Both the position numbers and the translations under genes were made by a program. 64,000 nucleotides of DNA from Euglena gracilis (lineage: Eukaryota; Euglenida; Euglenophyceae; Euglenales), in the NCBI GenBank assembly GCA_039621445.1, contig CP154957.1, positions 17,988,595 to 18,052,594 on the forward strand. The letters are read 5' to 3'. Positions 33,083 through 44,139 of the stretch are shown here, one piece after another. Under the pieces are notes generated by a model that was given only the letters and a program-made list of their open reading frames with translations, made no database searches and was not told where the DNA came from. The number at the start of each line of letters is the position of its first letter. Position 1 is the stretch's first letter.

Positions 33083-34131
<1,049 letters not shown>

Positions 34132-34136
34132 TATAC

Positions 34137-34269
<133 letters not shown>

Positions 34270-34276
34270 AATATAT

Positions 34277-34550
34277 GACAGCTCCCAACTACATGCCCCC
34301 CCCCGGGGGGCCATGCACTTGTGAAAGGAAGGTCCAAAAAAAAATGCGTAATTGATGGAATAGGGTTAGGGATAGGAGTTAGGGTTAGAGTTAGGCCTCA
34401 CTTATAGATTGGTGTTAGGTGCACAAGTTAGGCCTAAAATCAGGCCTAACTCCTAACCCTAACCCTACTCCATCCGTAACGCAAAAAAAAATTGGACCCC
34501 CTCTCCCAACTACATAGCCCCCCTGGGGGGCCATATAATTGGGAGCTGCC
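34277..34550. mobile_element. 274-bp TIR element with inverted telomere-like arms
   Basis: Imperfect inverted ends (GACAGCTCCCAACTACATG with poly-C, mirrored by CATATAATTGGGAGCTGCC), again flanked by AT. Inside, TAGGGTTAGGGATAGG (34.36 kb) faces CTAACCCTAACCCTACTCC (34.45 kb) head to head. Its ends are related to those of the 536-bp element next to it. Confidence 0.8.
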
Positions 34551-34589
34551 ATAATATATATACACACACACACATATACCCCTCCCCTA

Positions 34590-34893
34590 CCCCCCCCCCG
34601 GGAAACTGTCACCTGACAGGTTGGCCAGTACCGGGGACCCTGACAACTTCCTATACTGACAGGTTGGCCGGTACCAGGGACCCTGACAGTTTCCCGGGCG
34701 GGACCCTGACAGTTTCCCAGGTAGGGCATTTCAAGGGAAAGTCAATGAAAAATGACCCTGACAGGTTGGCCGGTACCGGGGACCCTGACAACTTCCTATA
34801 CTGACAGGTTGGCCGGTACCGGGGACCCTGACAGTTTCCCGGGCGGGACCCTGACAGGTTCTCGGGCATGACAGTTTCCCGGGGGGGGGGGGA
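34590..34893. mobile_element. GACAGTTTCCCGGG element with internal duplication
   Basis: Left end CTACC, poly-C, GGGAAACTGTC is mirrored by GACAGTTTCCCGGG, poly-G, ATAGG. Between them a unit of about 165 bp occurs twice (CTGACAGGTTGGCCGGTACC-GGGGACCCTGACAACTTCC). Inserted in the same microsatellite. Confidence 0.8.
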
Positions 34894-35083
34894 TAGGTAT
34901 ACATATATATACATATATTCATATATATGTATATATATATGTATATATAATATAAACAAAAACATATATACATATGCATATATACATATATATACATATA
35001 TACATATAATTATGCATATATACACATATATACATATATACACGTATATATACATACATAATATATATATATAACATATGGCA

Positions 35084-36360
35084 GGCGGGTTGCAGGGCCC
35101 CCTGTGTGCACTGTGGCTGTTTTTTTGTGTGTGTGGTGCCTTTTATCCCTTCTTCTGGCCTGGCGCTGTTGTTCGCCTCTGGCTCTTTTTGTCTGTGTAC
35201 GTGGAGGTGGCCGGAGCCTGGCGGGACTTACCTTGTTTACGACGCCGGCCACCAAGTGCCCGCCAGGCACTTACTCCACTTTAGTTAGGGGGGGTCTCCT
35301 TCACCGTGACGACGCACCGGTTACTCCAGTCCACGACCCCAGCAGGTGTGGTTCCCAACTCAGTGGACAGGTCCACTCAATTGGGAACAAACTCATGGGT
35401 AGGTCTGTTCCAGGCCCGGAGGCACCTCCCGGGGCAGCCCTGTCCCACAAGCACACCCACTTGGAACGGGCAAAGGCGAACCTTACTTTGCTGCCGGGTC
35501 CACCCCCCTGGGTCTCCTTCACCGCTCCCAGCCGGCTACTCTAGTCCACGACCCAGGAAATGGCGTTCATCGGTTTCCAGCACCTCCCAACCTGGTTCGA
35601 CTCTTCAGGCTATGGGGAGGCAGGGGACGCGAGAGCCCCTCTTTTGCTGGCGGACACGCCCTTCCGAGCCTCCTTCACTGCAGTTTTTCCGGCCTACTCG
35701 TGCCTGCAGCTACTCTAGTCCACGGCCCAGGTGTCTCCTCTTTCCTCTCTTGTCTGTATGGTCTGTGTGGGGGTCTTCTGCTCCAAGACCCCAAGGGTGG
35801 TCATCGGTTTCCAGCACCTCCCAACCTGGTTCGACTCTTCAGGCTATGGGGAGGCAGGGGACGCGAGAGCCCCTCTTTTGCTGTCGGACACACCCCTCTG
35901 AGCCCAAATTGCTACATTCTTCTGGCCGACTCATGCCTGCAGCAACCTGGGTCCCAGGATGCCACGCGAGTGCGTGGCCCCACGGCCGGCGTGGGTGGTC
36001 CCCCTGTGTGCACTGTGGCTGTTTTTTTGTGGTGCCTTTTATCCCTTCTTCTGGCCTGGCGCTGTTGTTCGCCTCTGGCTCTTTTTGTCTGTGTACGTGG
36101 AGGTGGCCGGAGCCTGGCGGGACTTACCTTGTTTACGACGCCGGCCACCAAGTGCCCGCCAGGCACTTACTCCACTTTAGTTAGGGGGGGTCTCCTTCAC
36201 CGTGACGACGCACCGGTTATTCCAGTCCACGACCCCAGCAGGTGTGGTTCCCAACTCAGTGGACAGGTCCACTCAATTGGGAACAAACTCATGGGTAGGT
36301 CTGTTCCAGGCAGGGCCCCCCCGGGGGCCCCCCTGCTACCCACAACCCTGCACTGGGTTG
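35084..36360. repeat. Direct duplication, about 0.9 kb spacing
   Basis: The block 35.09-35.42 kb (from CCCTGTGTGCACTGTGGCTG to GGTAGGTCTGTTCCAGGC) recurs almost unchanged at 35.99-36.31 kb. Between them CGGTTTCCAGCACCTCCCAA to GCCCCTCTTTTGCTG occurs twice (35.57 and 35.80 kb). Open frames cover both copies in several frames, with no consistent coding signal. Confidence 0.8.
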
Positions 36361-36393
36361 AGGTTGGGTTTGGGTTACCAGGTTTTGAATAGT

Positions 36394-39175
36394 GCTGAGC
36401 TCTTGATAAGCGCGCCCCCACCACCGACGGTCCGGCCCGGCCCGGCCCGGCGGCCCAGCCCGGCCCGGCCAGCGGCGGGCCGGCGGGCCGGCCGGCGGCC
36501 CGGCGTCCCAGCGAATCGTTTCAGGCCCAAAAATTTTTTTCGATTTTTTTCGACTTTTTTGACCGGGTTTGACCCAAAGTCAATGGGTCGGCGGCCCAAA
36601 ACGGGGCGCTGGCGGGTCGAAAAACGCTCATTTTCGGCTCAAAAACAGTTTTTCCGGGTCCGGGAGGCCAAAAAACATCGTTTCGGGCAAAAAATTTTTT
36701 CCATTTTTTTCGACTTTTTAGACCCGGTTGACATTGGTCATGATGGCCATCATGGGCCATGATGGCCATCATGGGTCATGATGGCCATCATTGGTCATGA
36801 TGACCATCATTGGTCGTGATGGCCATCATTGGTCATGATGGGCATCATGGGTCCTGATGGCCATCATTGGTCCTGATGGCCATCATTGGTCCTGATGGCC
36901 ATCATTGGTCCTGATGGCCATCATTGGTCCTGATGGCCATCATTGGTCCTGATGGCCATCATTGGTCATGATGTCCATCAGGGGTCATGATTCCCATCAT
37001 TGGGCATGCTGGCCATCATTGGTCCTGATGGCCATCATTGGTCCTGATGGCCATCATTGGTCATGATGGCCATCAGGGGTCATGATTCCCATCATTGGGC
37101 ATGCTGGCCATCATTGGTCATGATGGCCATCATTGGTCATGATGGCCATCATTGGTCATGATGGCCATCATTGGTCCTGATGGCCATCATTGGTCCTGGT
37201 GGCCATCATTGGTCATGATGGGCGTCAGGGGTCATAATGGCCATCATTAGCCATGATGGCCATCATTGGTCATGATGGCCATCATTGGTCATGATGGGCC
37301 TCAGGGGTCATGATGGCCATCATTGGTCATGATGGCCATCATTGGTGATGATGGCCATCATTGGTCCTGATGGCCATCGTTGGTCCTGATGGCCATCATT
37401 GGTCCTGGTGGCCATCATTGGTCATGAGCGTCAGGGGTCATAATGGCCATCATTAGCCATGATGGCCATCATTGGTCCTGATGGCCATCATTGGTCCTGA
37501 TGGCCATCATTGGTCATGATGGCCATCATTGGTCATGATGGCCATCATTGGTCATGATGGCCATCATTGGTCATGATGGCCATCATTGGTCATGATGGCC
37601 ATCATTGGTCATGATGGCCATCATTGGTCCTGATGGCCATCATTGGTCATGATGGCCATCATTGGTCATGATGGCCATCATTGGTCCTGATGGCCATCAT
37701 TGGTCATGATGGCCATCATTGGTCATGATGGCCATCATTGCCCATGATGGTCATCATGGGTCATCATGCACATTATGACCCATGATTGGCATCACCGGCC
37801 ATGATGCACATCATGGCCATCACAGGCCATGATGGCCATTATGGTCGAAAAACGCCCATTTTCGGCTCGAAAACCCCTTTTCCGGGTCAAGGAGGCCAAA
37901 AAACATCGTTTCGGGCAAAAAATTTTTTTTCGATTTTTTTCGACTTTTTTGACCCGGTTTTGGCCCGAAGTCAATGGGTTGGCGGCCCAAAGCGGGGCGC
38001 TGGCGGGTCGAAAAACGCTCATTTTCGGCTCAAAAACAGTTTTTCCGGGTCCGGGAGGCCAAAAAACATCGTTTTGGGCAAAAAAAATTTTTTCGATTTT
38101 TTTCGACTTTTTTGACCCGGTTTTGACCCAAAGTCAATGGGTCGGCGGCCCAAAACGGGGCGCCGGCGGGTCGAAAAACGCTCGTTTTCGGCTCGAAAAC
38201 AGTTTTTCCGGGTCCGGGAGGCCAAAAAACATCGTTTTGGGCAAAAAAAATTTTTTCGATTTTTTTCGACTTTTTTGACCCGGTTTTCACCCAAAGTCAA
38301 TGGGTCGGCGGCCCAAAACGGGGCCCCGGCGGGTCGAAAAACGCTCGTTTTCGGCTCGAAAACAGTTTTTCCGGGTCCGGGAGGCCAAAAAACATCGTTT
38401 CGGGGGAAAAAAAAATTTTCGATTTTTTTCGACTTTTTGGCCGAAAATGGCTAAGTCGAACAGAGGGAAAAGTGTACAAAATGGCTTGAAATGGCCCAAA
38501 TTGGCCAAAAAACGGCCGTATCTCGGGCTGGGCGGTGAGTTGCGGGGAAACCAAAATCACAGTACATAGAGCGTTCCAAGGGCTTCAATTTAGGTCTCCG
38601 GACATTTCCTTTGATTTTGCATCATTTTCGAGAAATTTTGAAAACATCGATTTTTTGACCCCCCACCCCCGAAAACGGCTAAGTCGAACAGAGGGAAAAG
38701 TGTACAAAACGGCCGTCTGCGCCGAAAACGGCCGTATCTCGGGCTAGGCGGGGAGTTGCGGGGAAATCAAAATACCGGTAGATAGGGCGTTCCAAGGGCT
38801 TCAAATTAGGTCTCCGGACATTTCCTTTGGTTTGGCTTCATTTTGGAGATATTTTGAAAATTGACATTTTTTGGCCGTCCAAAGGGGGGGGGCTTATCCA
38901 GGGGGGGTTGGCGAATCCTACCCAGTTTGGACCCCTTCGCGCGTGAATAACTCGGGCCTGGCGGGGAGTTGGGGGTCAAACCCAGGTGATTCGGAAACTA
39001 GGAATCCAGTCGCTCGTGACTGAAAAAAAAAATTTCGGGAACGGGGCCGGGATCATGGTGATAATCCGCCGGTTCCCGAGGTGGCCCCGAGGGGGGGGGG
39101 GGAGGGGGGGGGGGGGGGGGGGTTTTCCCCCAGGGGTAAGCTTCGCTCTTACCCATAAAGGGATAAGAGCTCAGC
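36394..39175. mobile_element. Large repeat element, copy 2 (GCTGAGCTCTT ends)
   Basis: Starts GCTGAGCTCTT and ends AAGAGCTCAGC. Same left context (ACCAGGTTTTGAATAGT) and right context (GCGACCCCCC) as copy 1. It has a short GC-array, one 162-bp unit, a 1.1-kb array of a 19-bp unit, four more 162-bp units (37.85-38.45 kb) and the 700-bp tail, which is closely similar to that of copy 1. Confidence 0.75.
36735..37840. repeat. 19-bp palindromic tandem array
   Basis: About 57 units of GGTCATGATGGCCATCATT, variants with CCTGATGG. The core ATGATGGCCATCAT is its own reverse complement. A higher-order pattern is visible (GGGGTCATGATTCCCATC recurs at 36.98 and 37.08 kb). The array interrupts the 162-bp unit of the large element. 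Confidence 0.95.
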
Positions 39176-39176
39176 G

Positions 39177-39600
39177 ACCCCCCCTATGTCCAATGACCGG
39201 TAACCTCTGTCCTCTGACCGGGGGGGGGGGGGGGGTTAGACATAGGGTAATGACCAAAAAGGTGTCCTCTAACCGGGGGGGTGGTCGTTGGACATGGGGT
39301 CAAAAGAAAGTTGATGGGTACCCGGGTCCCTACCCACCCAAAAATGCCCAAATTTTTTCTTCCGGCGCTTTGCGCCGAAAATTTTGGGCAATTTTGACAA
39401 ATTTTTGTCCAAAAAGTGTCAAAAATGGCATTTTGGCCAAATTTTTGGCCAATTTTTGGGCAAAATTTTTCGTCCCGGCGCTTCACGCCGGGATCAAAAA
39501 TTTGGTCAAACCTCCGAAAAGGTGTCCTCTGACCGGGGGGGGGGGGTGGTCATTGGACATAGGGGGGTCGTTGGACATAGGGGGGGGGGGGGGTAGTGTT
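39177..39600. repeat. GACCGGGGGG-GTCGTTGGACA element
   Basis: Iterated TGTCC..TGACCGG, poly-G, TTGGACATAGGG words at both ends, with an interior of mirrored GGCGCTTTGCGCCG and CCCGGCGCTTCACGCCGGGA hairpins and AAATTTTTGG words. Ends in TTAGGGTTAG at 39.60 kb. Related fragments occur at 42.50-42.56, 43.16-43.20 and 60.76-60.79 kb. Confidence 0.75.
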
Positions 39601-39826
39601 AGGGTTAGTGCACAGGGGGCACAGGGGGGCCCTCCTCCTACCCGCTTGTCATATATATGGCCATAGGCTATAGAGGGACCGACCAATTTTTTACCAATTT
39701 TTTATTTCTTGTTGTCCCAGAATTCCACCCCCCCCTTTTTGAGGGCGCTGAGTTCAAAAAACGACTTTTCATCCCGATTTGGAATGCTGAGGCATGACTT
39801 TCCACCATTTTTTTTTTCAAGTTATC

Positions 39827-39878
39827 ATGGCGTATCCCAAGGGCGACACAAAGTACGAAGAATTTTTCCCACCGGCAA
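39827..39878 (+). CDS. Gene D first exon
   Basis: ATG in good context (TTATCATGG) after a T-run. It reads MAYPKGDTKYEEFFPPA and ends at GCAA|gttact in phase 1. Joined to 40862 the split codon is Thr. Without splicing the frame stops three codons later. Confidence 0.5.
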
Positions 39879-40020
39879 GTTACTGACCAAGAACAATCTT
39901 TTTTGTGAGTGGAAGAAGGAAGGTGGCAGATGGAGGTGTGTATGGTGGCTTGGCTTCTGTGGTCTTTGCCGCAAAGCCATTCCCTTTATGTGTGGGCATG
40001 CCAGATGACTGCCCCAGCAG

Positions 40021-40077
40021 ATGGAGTGCCCCACCTGGGACGCCTCCTCCCGCGACAAGAAGCGGATGAAGTTCTAC
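40021..40077 (+). CDS. Coding-like block beside Gene D
   Basis: The acceptor tgccccagcag ends at 40020. It reads MECPTWDASSRDKKRMKFY with every third base G or C. A TAC|gtggac donor ends it, or it runs into TAGGGTTAGGGTCAC at 40.09 kb. Phase 0 at both ends does not match Gene D exons, so it may be an alternative or displaced exon. Confidence 0.35.
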
Positions 40078-40085
40078 GTGGACCC

Positions 40086-40200
40086 GTGGATAGGGTTAGG
40101 GTCACATTTGTAGAGAAAGGGATTTATTAGGTTGATGAAAGGGATAGGGTTAGGGTGACATTTGTAGAGAAAGGGATTTATTAGGTTAATGAAAGGGCCA
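40086..40200. repeat. TAGGGTTAGGGT 54-bp tandem duplication
   Basis: ATAGGGTTAGGGT(C/G)ACATTTGTAGAG through AAAGGGATTTATTAGGTT(G/A)ATGAAAGGG occurs twice in a row. Telomere-like words are embedded in otherwise unique DNA. Confidence 0.85.
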
Positions 40201-40861
40201 GTGGGAGGAAAATTTGGTGGGAGGTCGGTGCCTCACCCTTCCAAATCGAGTTGAAAAGTCTTTTTTTGAACTCAGCGTCCACACAAACGGGGAGGGGGGG
40301 TCTGAGACAGCAAAAAAAAGAAGAAACTTCCTCAAAAACGTGGTAGGTCCCTCTATAGCCTATGTCCATATATATATATATATATATATCTATATATCTA
40401 TATATATATATATATATCTATATATATATATATCTATATATATAGATATATGTATATTGTATACGTATATATTATATATAGTTGCGCAATGAAAGAACTT
40501 CCTCAAAGGAGATGAAAATTCTTCCATATATAACATATTAACGTGTATTTTGATTGGACTTTGGCAATTTGTTGGGCAAAAGAAATCCAAAAAAATAACA
40601 AAAATATGACAAAAAATTTTTTTCTCTGGGTGAAACTGGGGCCAGAGTGTCAAATTTTTCTAACTTGGAAACAAACATACAAAAAACAACCACACAAAAA
40701 AAGCAAAAAAAACCAAATCGAAAAAAGCAAAAAATGCAATAAAAATATGTTTGCATTCCCCTCCCTCTGATGAAAAGCAGACAGCCCAATCGCTTCCCAA
40801 GCATGACAGGCAGGTCGGCGTTGAGCTCTTCTTTTTGTGCTTTCAACATCAAATACAACAG

Positions 40862-41121
40862 CTTCGCAAGCATACAATCACTTTGTCACTGGCCGACCCC
40901 CCAAGGAGTTGACCCCAGCACAGCAAAGGCAGAGGACGTTCGAACAGGACTTATGCAATACTTATGGGTCACGGGTCATTGGGGGCATGGTGAGGGCGGC
41001 CCCAATCGCGGAGGGAACTCAGAAAGGCCCACGGGCAGATGGCGGAGGGAAGGGAAAAAACGTCGCAGCGACCCAAGCAAACTGGAGGCCCATCCCCAAA
41101 CGGTTCGCGCTGCAAAGACAG
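40862..41121 (+). CDS. Gene D exon
   Basis: The acceptor aaatacaacag ends at 40861 and the donor AGACAG|gtcaga follows 41121. It reads SQAYNHFVTGRPPKELTPAQ, QRQRTFEQDLCNTYGSRVIG, GMVRAAPIAEGTQKGP ... NWRPIPKRFALQRQ. It enters needing one base (phase 1) and leaves in phase 0. The basic, Gln/Gly-rich composition suggests a nucleic-acid-associated protein (inference). Confidence 0.55.
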
Positions 41122-41224
41122 GTCAGAACCATAGGTCACACTGCCCGGAAAAAAAAAGTGGCGATGACAGATGCGGTATGGCGCAAAGGGTCGAGTGGCA
41201 GGATAGGGGCGGCCCATCTCTCAG

Positions 41225-41510
41225 CGCCGGGGGACCAGCTTCGGGGCCAAGTTCGACCCGCTGCTGCTTGGCGTCGAGGCGGCGTTGGCCAGGCGGACGC
41301 CACGCGACGGAGCTGGGGGCTGCTGGACGGTCGCCCACGCCGGGGAGGAGGTGGCGGCGGCGGTGGGCGAGGCTGCCGGGGCAGGGGGCGGCGGGGGAGC
41401 AACGGCCAGGGCCGGGGACGCGTCGAGGGGGGCCACGGGGGGCACGGTGGATGGCGGAATGGAGTGGAGGGGGGCCGGCAGGGCAGGGCTGCCCCCTTGG
41501 GATTGGTGTG
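41225..41510 (+). CDS. Gene D exon, Gly/Ala-rich end
   Basis: The acceptor cccatctctcag ends at 41224. It reads RRGTSFGAKFDPLLLGVEAA, LARRTPRDGAGGCWTVAHAG, EEVAAAVGEAAGAGGGGGAT. Phase 0 fits the previous exon. The minus strand over the same bases is also open (a Pro/Ala-rich frame ending in a stop at 41221), but the plus reading has better splice support. The 3' end near 41.5 kb is uncertain. Confidence 0.5.
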
Positions 41511-41519
41511 GCACAAACA

Positions 41520-41520
41520 T

Positions 41521-41551
<31 letters not shown>

Positions 41552-41617
41552 CACACACCCACACACACACCCACACACACCCACACACACCACACACACA
41601 CCACACACACACACACA

Positions 41618-41659
<42 letters not shown>

Positions 41660-41744
41660 CACACACACCACACACCCCCCCCCACACACACCCCACACAC
41701 ACACACCACACACACACGCACCCACCCACCCACCCACCCACACA

Positions 41745-41781
<37 letters not shown>

Positions 41782-41873
41782 ACACACACACAAACATACA
41801 CACACACACCACACACCCACAACCACACCCACACACACACACACCCACACACACACCCACACCCACACACACC

Positions 41874-41904
<31 letters not shown>

Positions 41905-42120
41905 CCACACACACACACACACACACACCACACACACACACACACCACACACACACACACACACCCACACACACCACACACACACACACACACCACACCC
42001 ACACACACACCCACACACACACACACACACACAAACCCACACACACACCACACACACCCACACCCACACCCACACACACACACCCACACACCCACACACA
42101 CGCGCGCGCGCACACAACGC
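41520..42120. repeat. CA-rich microsatellite
   Basis: About 600 bp of ACACAC/CCCACACA/CCACCCA ending with a short CGCGCG run. Three long His/Thr frames (plus) and three Cys/Val frames (minus) are repeat translation and were discarded. Confidence 0.95.
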
Positions 42121-42392
42121 GTCCACACACAACAAATAGCGCTTCTTGAAATGGAGGTCTGTCTGCCTGAAAGGCTGGCTTGAAACACCTGTGTGAAACA
42201 ACACGGGGGGGAAAGCATGCCACCCCATTTCCCTTTCTGGTGTGGCATGCAGCCCTGGGTGGGTGGACGGTGTGAGTGGGCACAACGTCCTCCGCTGAAG
42301 CCGCAGCCGTCGCTTCCGCCGGCAGCCCAGCACCGGGGGCGTCCTCCTCAGGGGCGTGTCATTCACACTGTTGTTGTGATGACACACATGCA

Positions 42393-42472
42393 GGTTGCAC
42401 CCCAGCCGGAATCAGACCTGCGACCTGAGAGTGCCCTGTGCTAATGACTGAAAAACTAAGCCAGTGACCACC
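42393..42472 (-). ncRNA. tRNA-like SINE candidate
   Basis: On the minus strand TGGCTTAGTT (42462-42453) resembles a pol III A box. GGTCTGATTCC (42418-42408) resembles the B box GGTTCGANTCC with two mismatches, 45 bases downstream as in tRNAs. TTAGCACAGGGCACTCTCAG and GTCGCAGG between them also look tRNA-like. The 5' side cannot pair with GGGGTGC to form an acceptor stem, so a degraded tRNA-derived SINE is likelier than a functional tRNA. Confidence 0.4.
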
Positions 42473-42479
42473 CAAAAGA

Positions 42480-43745
42480 TAACCAGTACTTACCTCCCCC
42501 CCCCCTTGTCCAACGACCGCTAAATATCGCTACTGACCGGGGGGGGTCGTTAGACAAGACCGGGGACAAAAAAAATTTATCCCGCTTCGCCCCAAGGCGA
42601 TGAAAAAAGTTTCCTTTGCCTGACGTGGCCACAACTCTCAGATTCATGATGAAAAAGAGGAGAAACATGTGGCATTTATGACCTAAAATGGCTTGAAATA
42701 GCCTAAAATCGCCCAACGCCAACAATGTCCACAAAAGATTGTGAAAACTCACCAAAATGGCATAAAATGGCCAAAAATGCAATAAACGTGCTCACATTGA
42801 CCCAAATTGGCCCAATATTTGCCCAAATCAATGCAAAATAGCCCCTAAATTAGCAAAAAGTAATCCAAAATGGACAAATGGGTGTAATATTGGAGATTTG
42901 TGGGTCTAAAAATGGGTTTAATTCTTCAAAGCACACAAACAAAAAGCCAGCATCGCCCAGCATCGCTCAGCGTCGCCCAGCATCATGAGAGGTGTGTAGT
43001 GTGACAGAACAACAGCATCGGCAACATCTCCAGCGGACTGCCGATAGAGAACTTGTTGACCAGGTACAAAATCTGCCATGAAAGTTGCAAGAAAAGGCTG
43101 GAGGTAAGACCTCGAACGTCTAGAAAAAAAGATCACCTGGGAAAAGATCAACTAGAAAAAGATCGCTACTGACCGGGGGGGGGGGTCGTTGGACAAGGCG
43201 GGTGGTTGGAGGGGGGGTCATCCTCTGATGTGCACAGATTCAGTGGCCAACAGTGCTCAAGTGCCTGGGCTTCCTTGTTTCGTTTTACAGCACAATGACT
43301 GCATTCATTCCCCCCAAAAAAACACCTGTGCAAAAATCATTTTTTTTCAAAAAAAAAAAAAGAAGAAATGCTCTCGAAAAAAAAATTGTAAACGTTCAAT
43401 GTTTAATGTTTGGATTGGATGTTTTTTAAAAACCATGTTCCATGCTTTCTTCAACAAAAGGGCATGGCTTGGGGGAGGGAAGAGCTGGGGGAAGGGGAAC
43501 GGTTTTCAACGAAATTGGCTTGTTGGGCAGGTTCTATGACACAGTCAGGGGACAGGGGACAGACAGAATGAAGTGACAGCTGCCCAGGGGCGAGATCTTC
43601 GGGATATGGTAATTTTCCAAGAGGCAGGTTTTGGCACACTTTCTCCCGGGGCTGGGGGAGGGGGGGGGGGGGGGGACCACCCATGGGGTTTCTGAGACAC
43701 CCATTCCGCCCGGGGAAGGCCCGACGTCCCTTTGTCCGAACAAAC
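42480..43745. other. Stretch without recognised gene
   Basis: It contains a GACCGG/GGGGGTCGTTAGACAAG element (42.49-42.57 kb), degenerate AAAATGGCCT words (42.66-42.88 kb), a CATCGCCCAGCATCGC short tandem (42.95-42.98 kb) and an A-run (43.35-43.38 kb). No coding block seen. Confidence 0.5.
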
Positions 43746-44019
43746 CCCTGGCCGGCGGGGGCCGGGCCCTTCCCCTGCGCATAGAACTCCTGCCAGTAGT
43801 CCACCATCCGACCGGCGGGGACCGCTGGGGGGTCGCCCCCCGCGGCGGGCGGCTCTGCCGGGGCCACCCCGACCGCCGGGGCCGGGCCGGGGGCCTCCCC
43901 CGCGGGGCTGGCGGGGGCCAACGGGGCGGCTTCCGAGCGGGGGGAGTGGAGGCCGCCTTTCGAGACGGGGTACGGCGGGAGCTCCACCACGATAGGGGTG
44001 ACCGGTAGCGGGTCCGGCA
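43746..44019 (-). CDS. Gene C downstream exon candidate, Pro-rich tail
   Basis: The acceptor ggccaggccccag precedes 44019 and the donor AGGG|gtttgt follows 43746. About 90 codons: PDPLPVTPIVVELPPYPVSK, a long Ala/Pro stretch, then PAVPAGRMVDYWQEFYAQGK. Strong G/C third positions. Probably the C-terminal tail of Gene C, or another minus-strand gene. Confidence 0.5.
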
Positions 44020-44139
44020 CTGGGGCCTGGCTCCGGCCATTTTTAGGTCACGTTTGACTGCTCTTGATGTCAAAAGCAACAAAAAGACGTTTAAAGTGGC
44101 CTGAAAGTGGCCAGAACTGGGTAAAAGTGGCCAACAGCA

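Larger units (their letters stand above)
39827..41510 (+). other. Gene D locus: unknown protein, start in window
   Basis: A plus-strand gene that begins at ATG 39827 and joins in phase to 40862-41121 and then to 41225. The product is hydrophilic and basic, then Gly/Ala-rich. An extra coding-like block at 40021 does not fit the phase. The 3' end is lost in a CA microsatellite. I do not recognise the family. Confidence 0.5.

Noticed and set aside
34360-34480. True chromosome end
   Set aside because: The telomere-like words are short, degenerate, head to head and framed by inverted repeats, with genes on both sides.
36735-37840. CRISPR array
   Set aside because: Units are contiguous 19-mers with no unique spacers and no cas genes; the host is eukaryotic.
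41123-42387. Frames of 284-459 codons made of His/Thr (plus) and Cys/Val (minus)
   Set aside because: Translation of the CA microsatellite. Only the plus-strand segment before 41.51 kb is retained as an exon, on other evidence.
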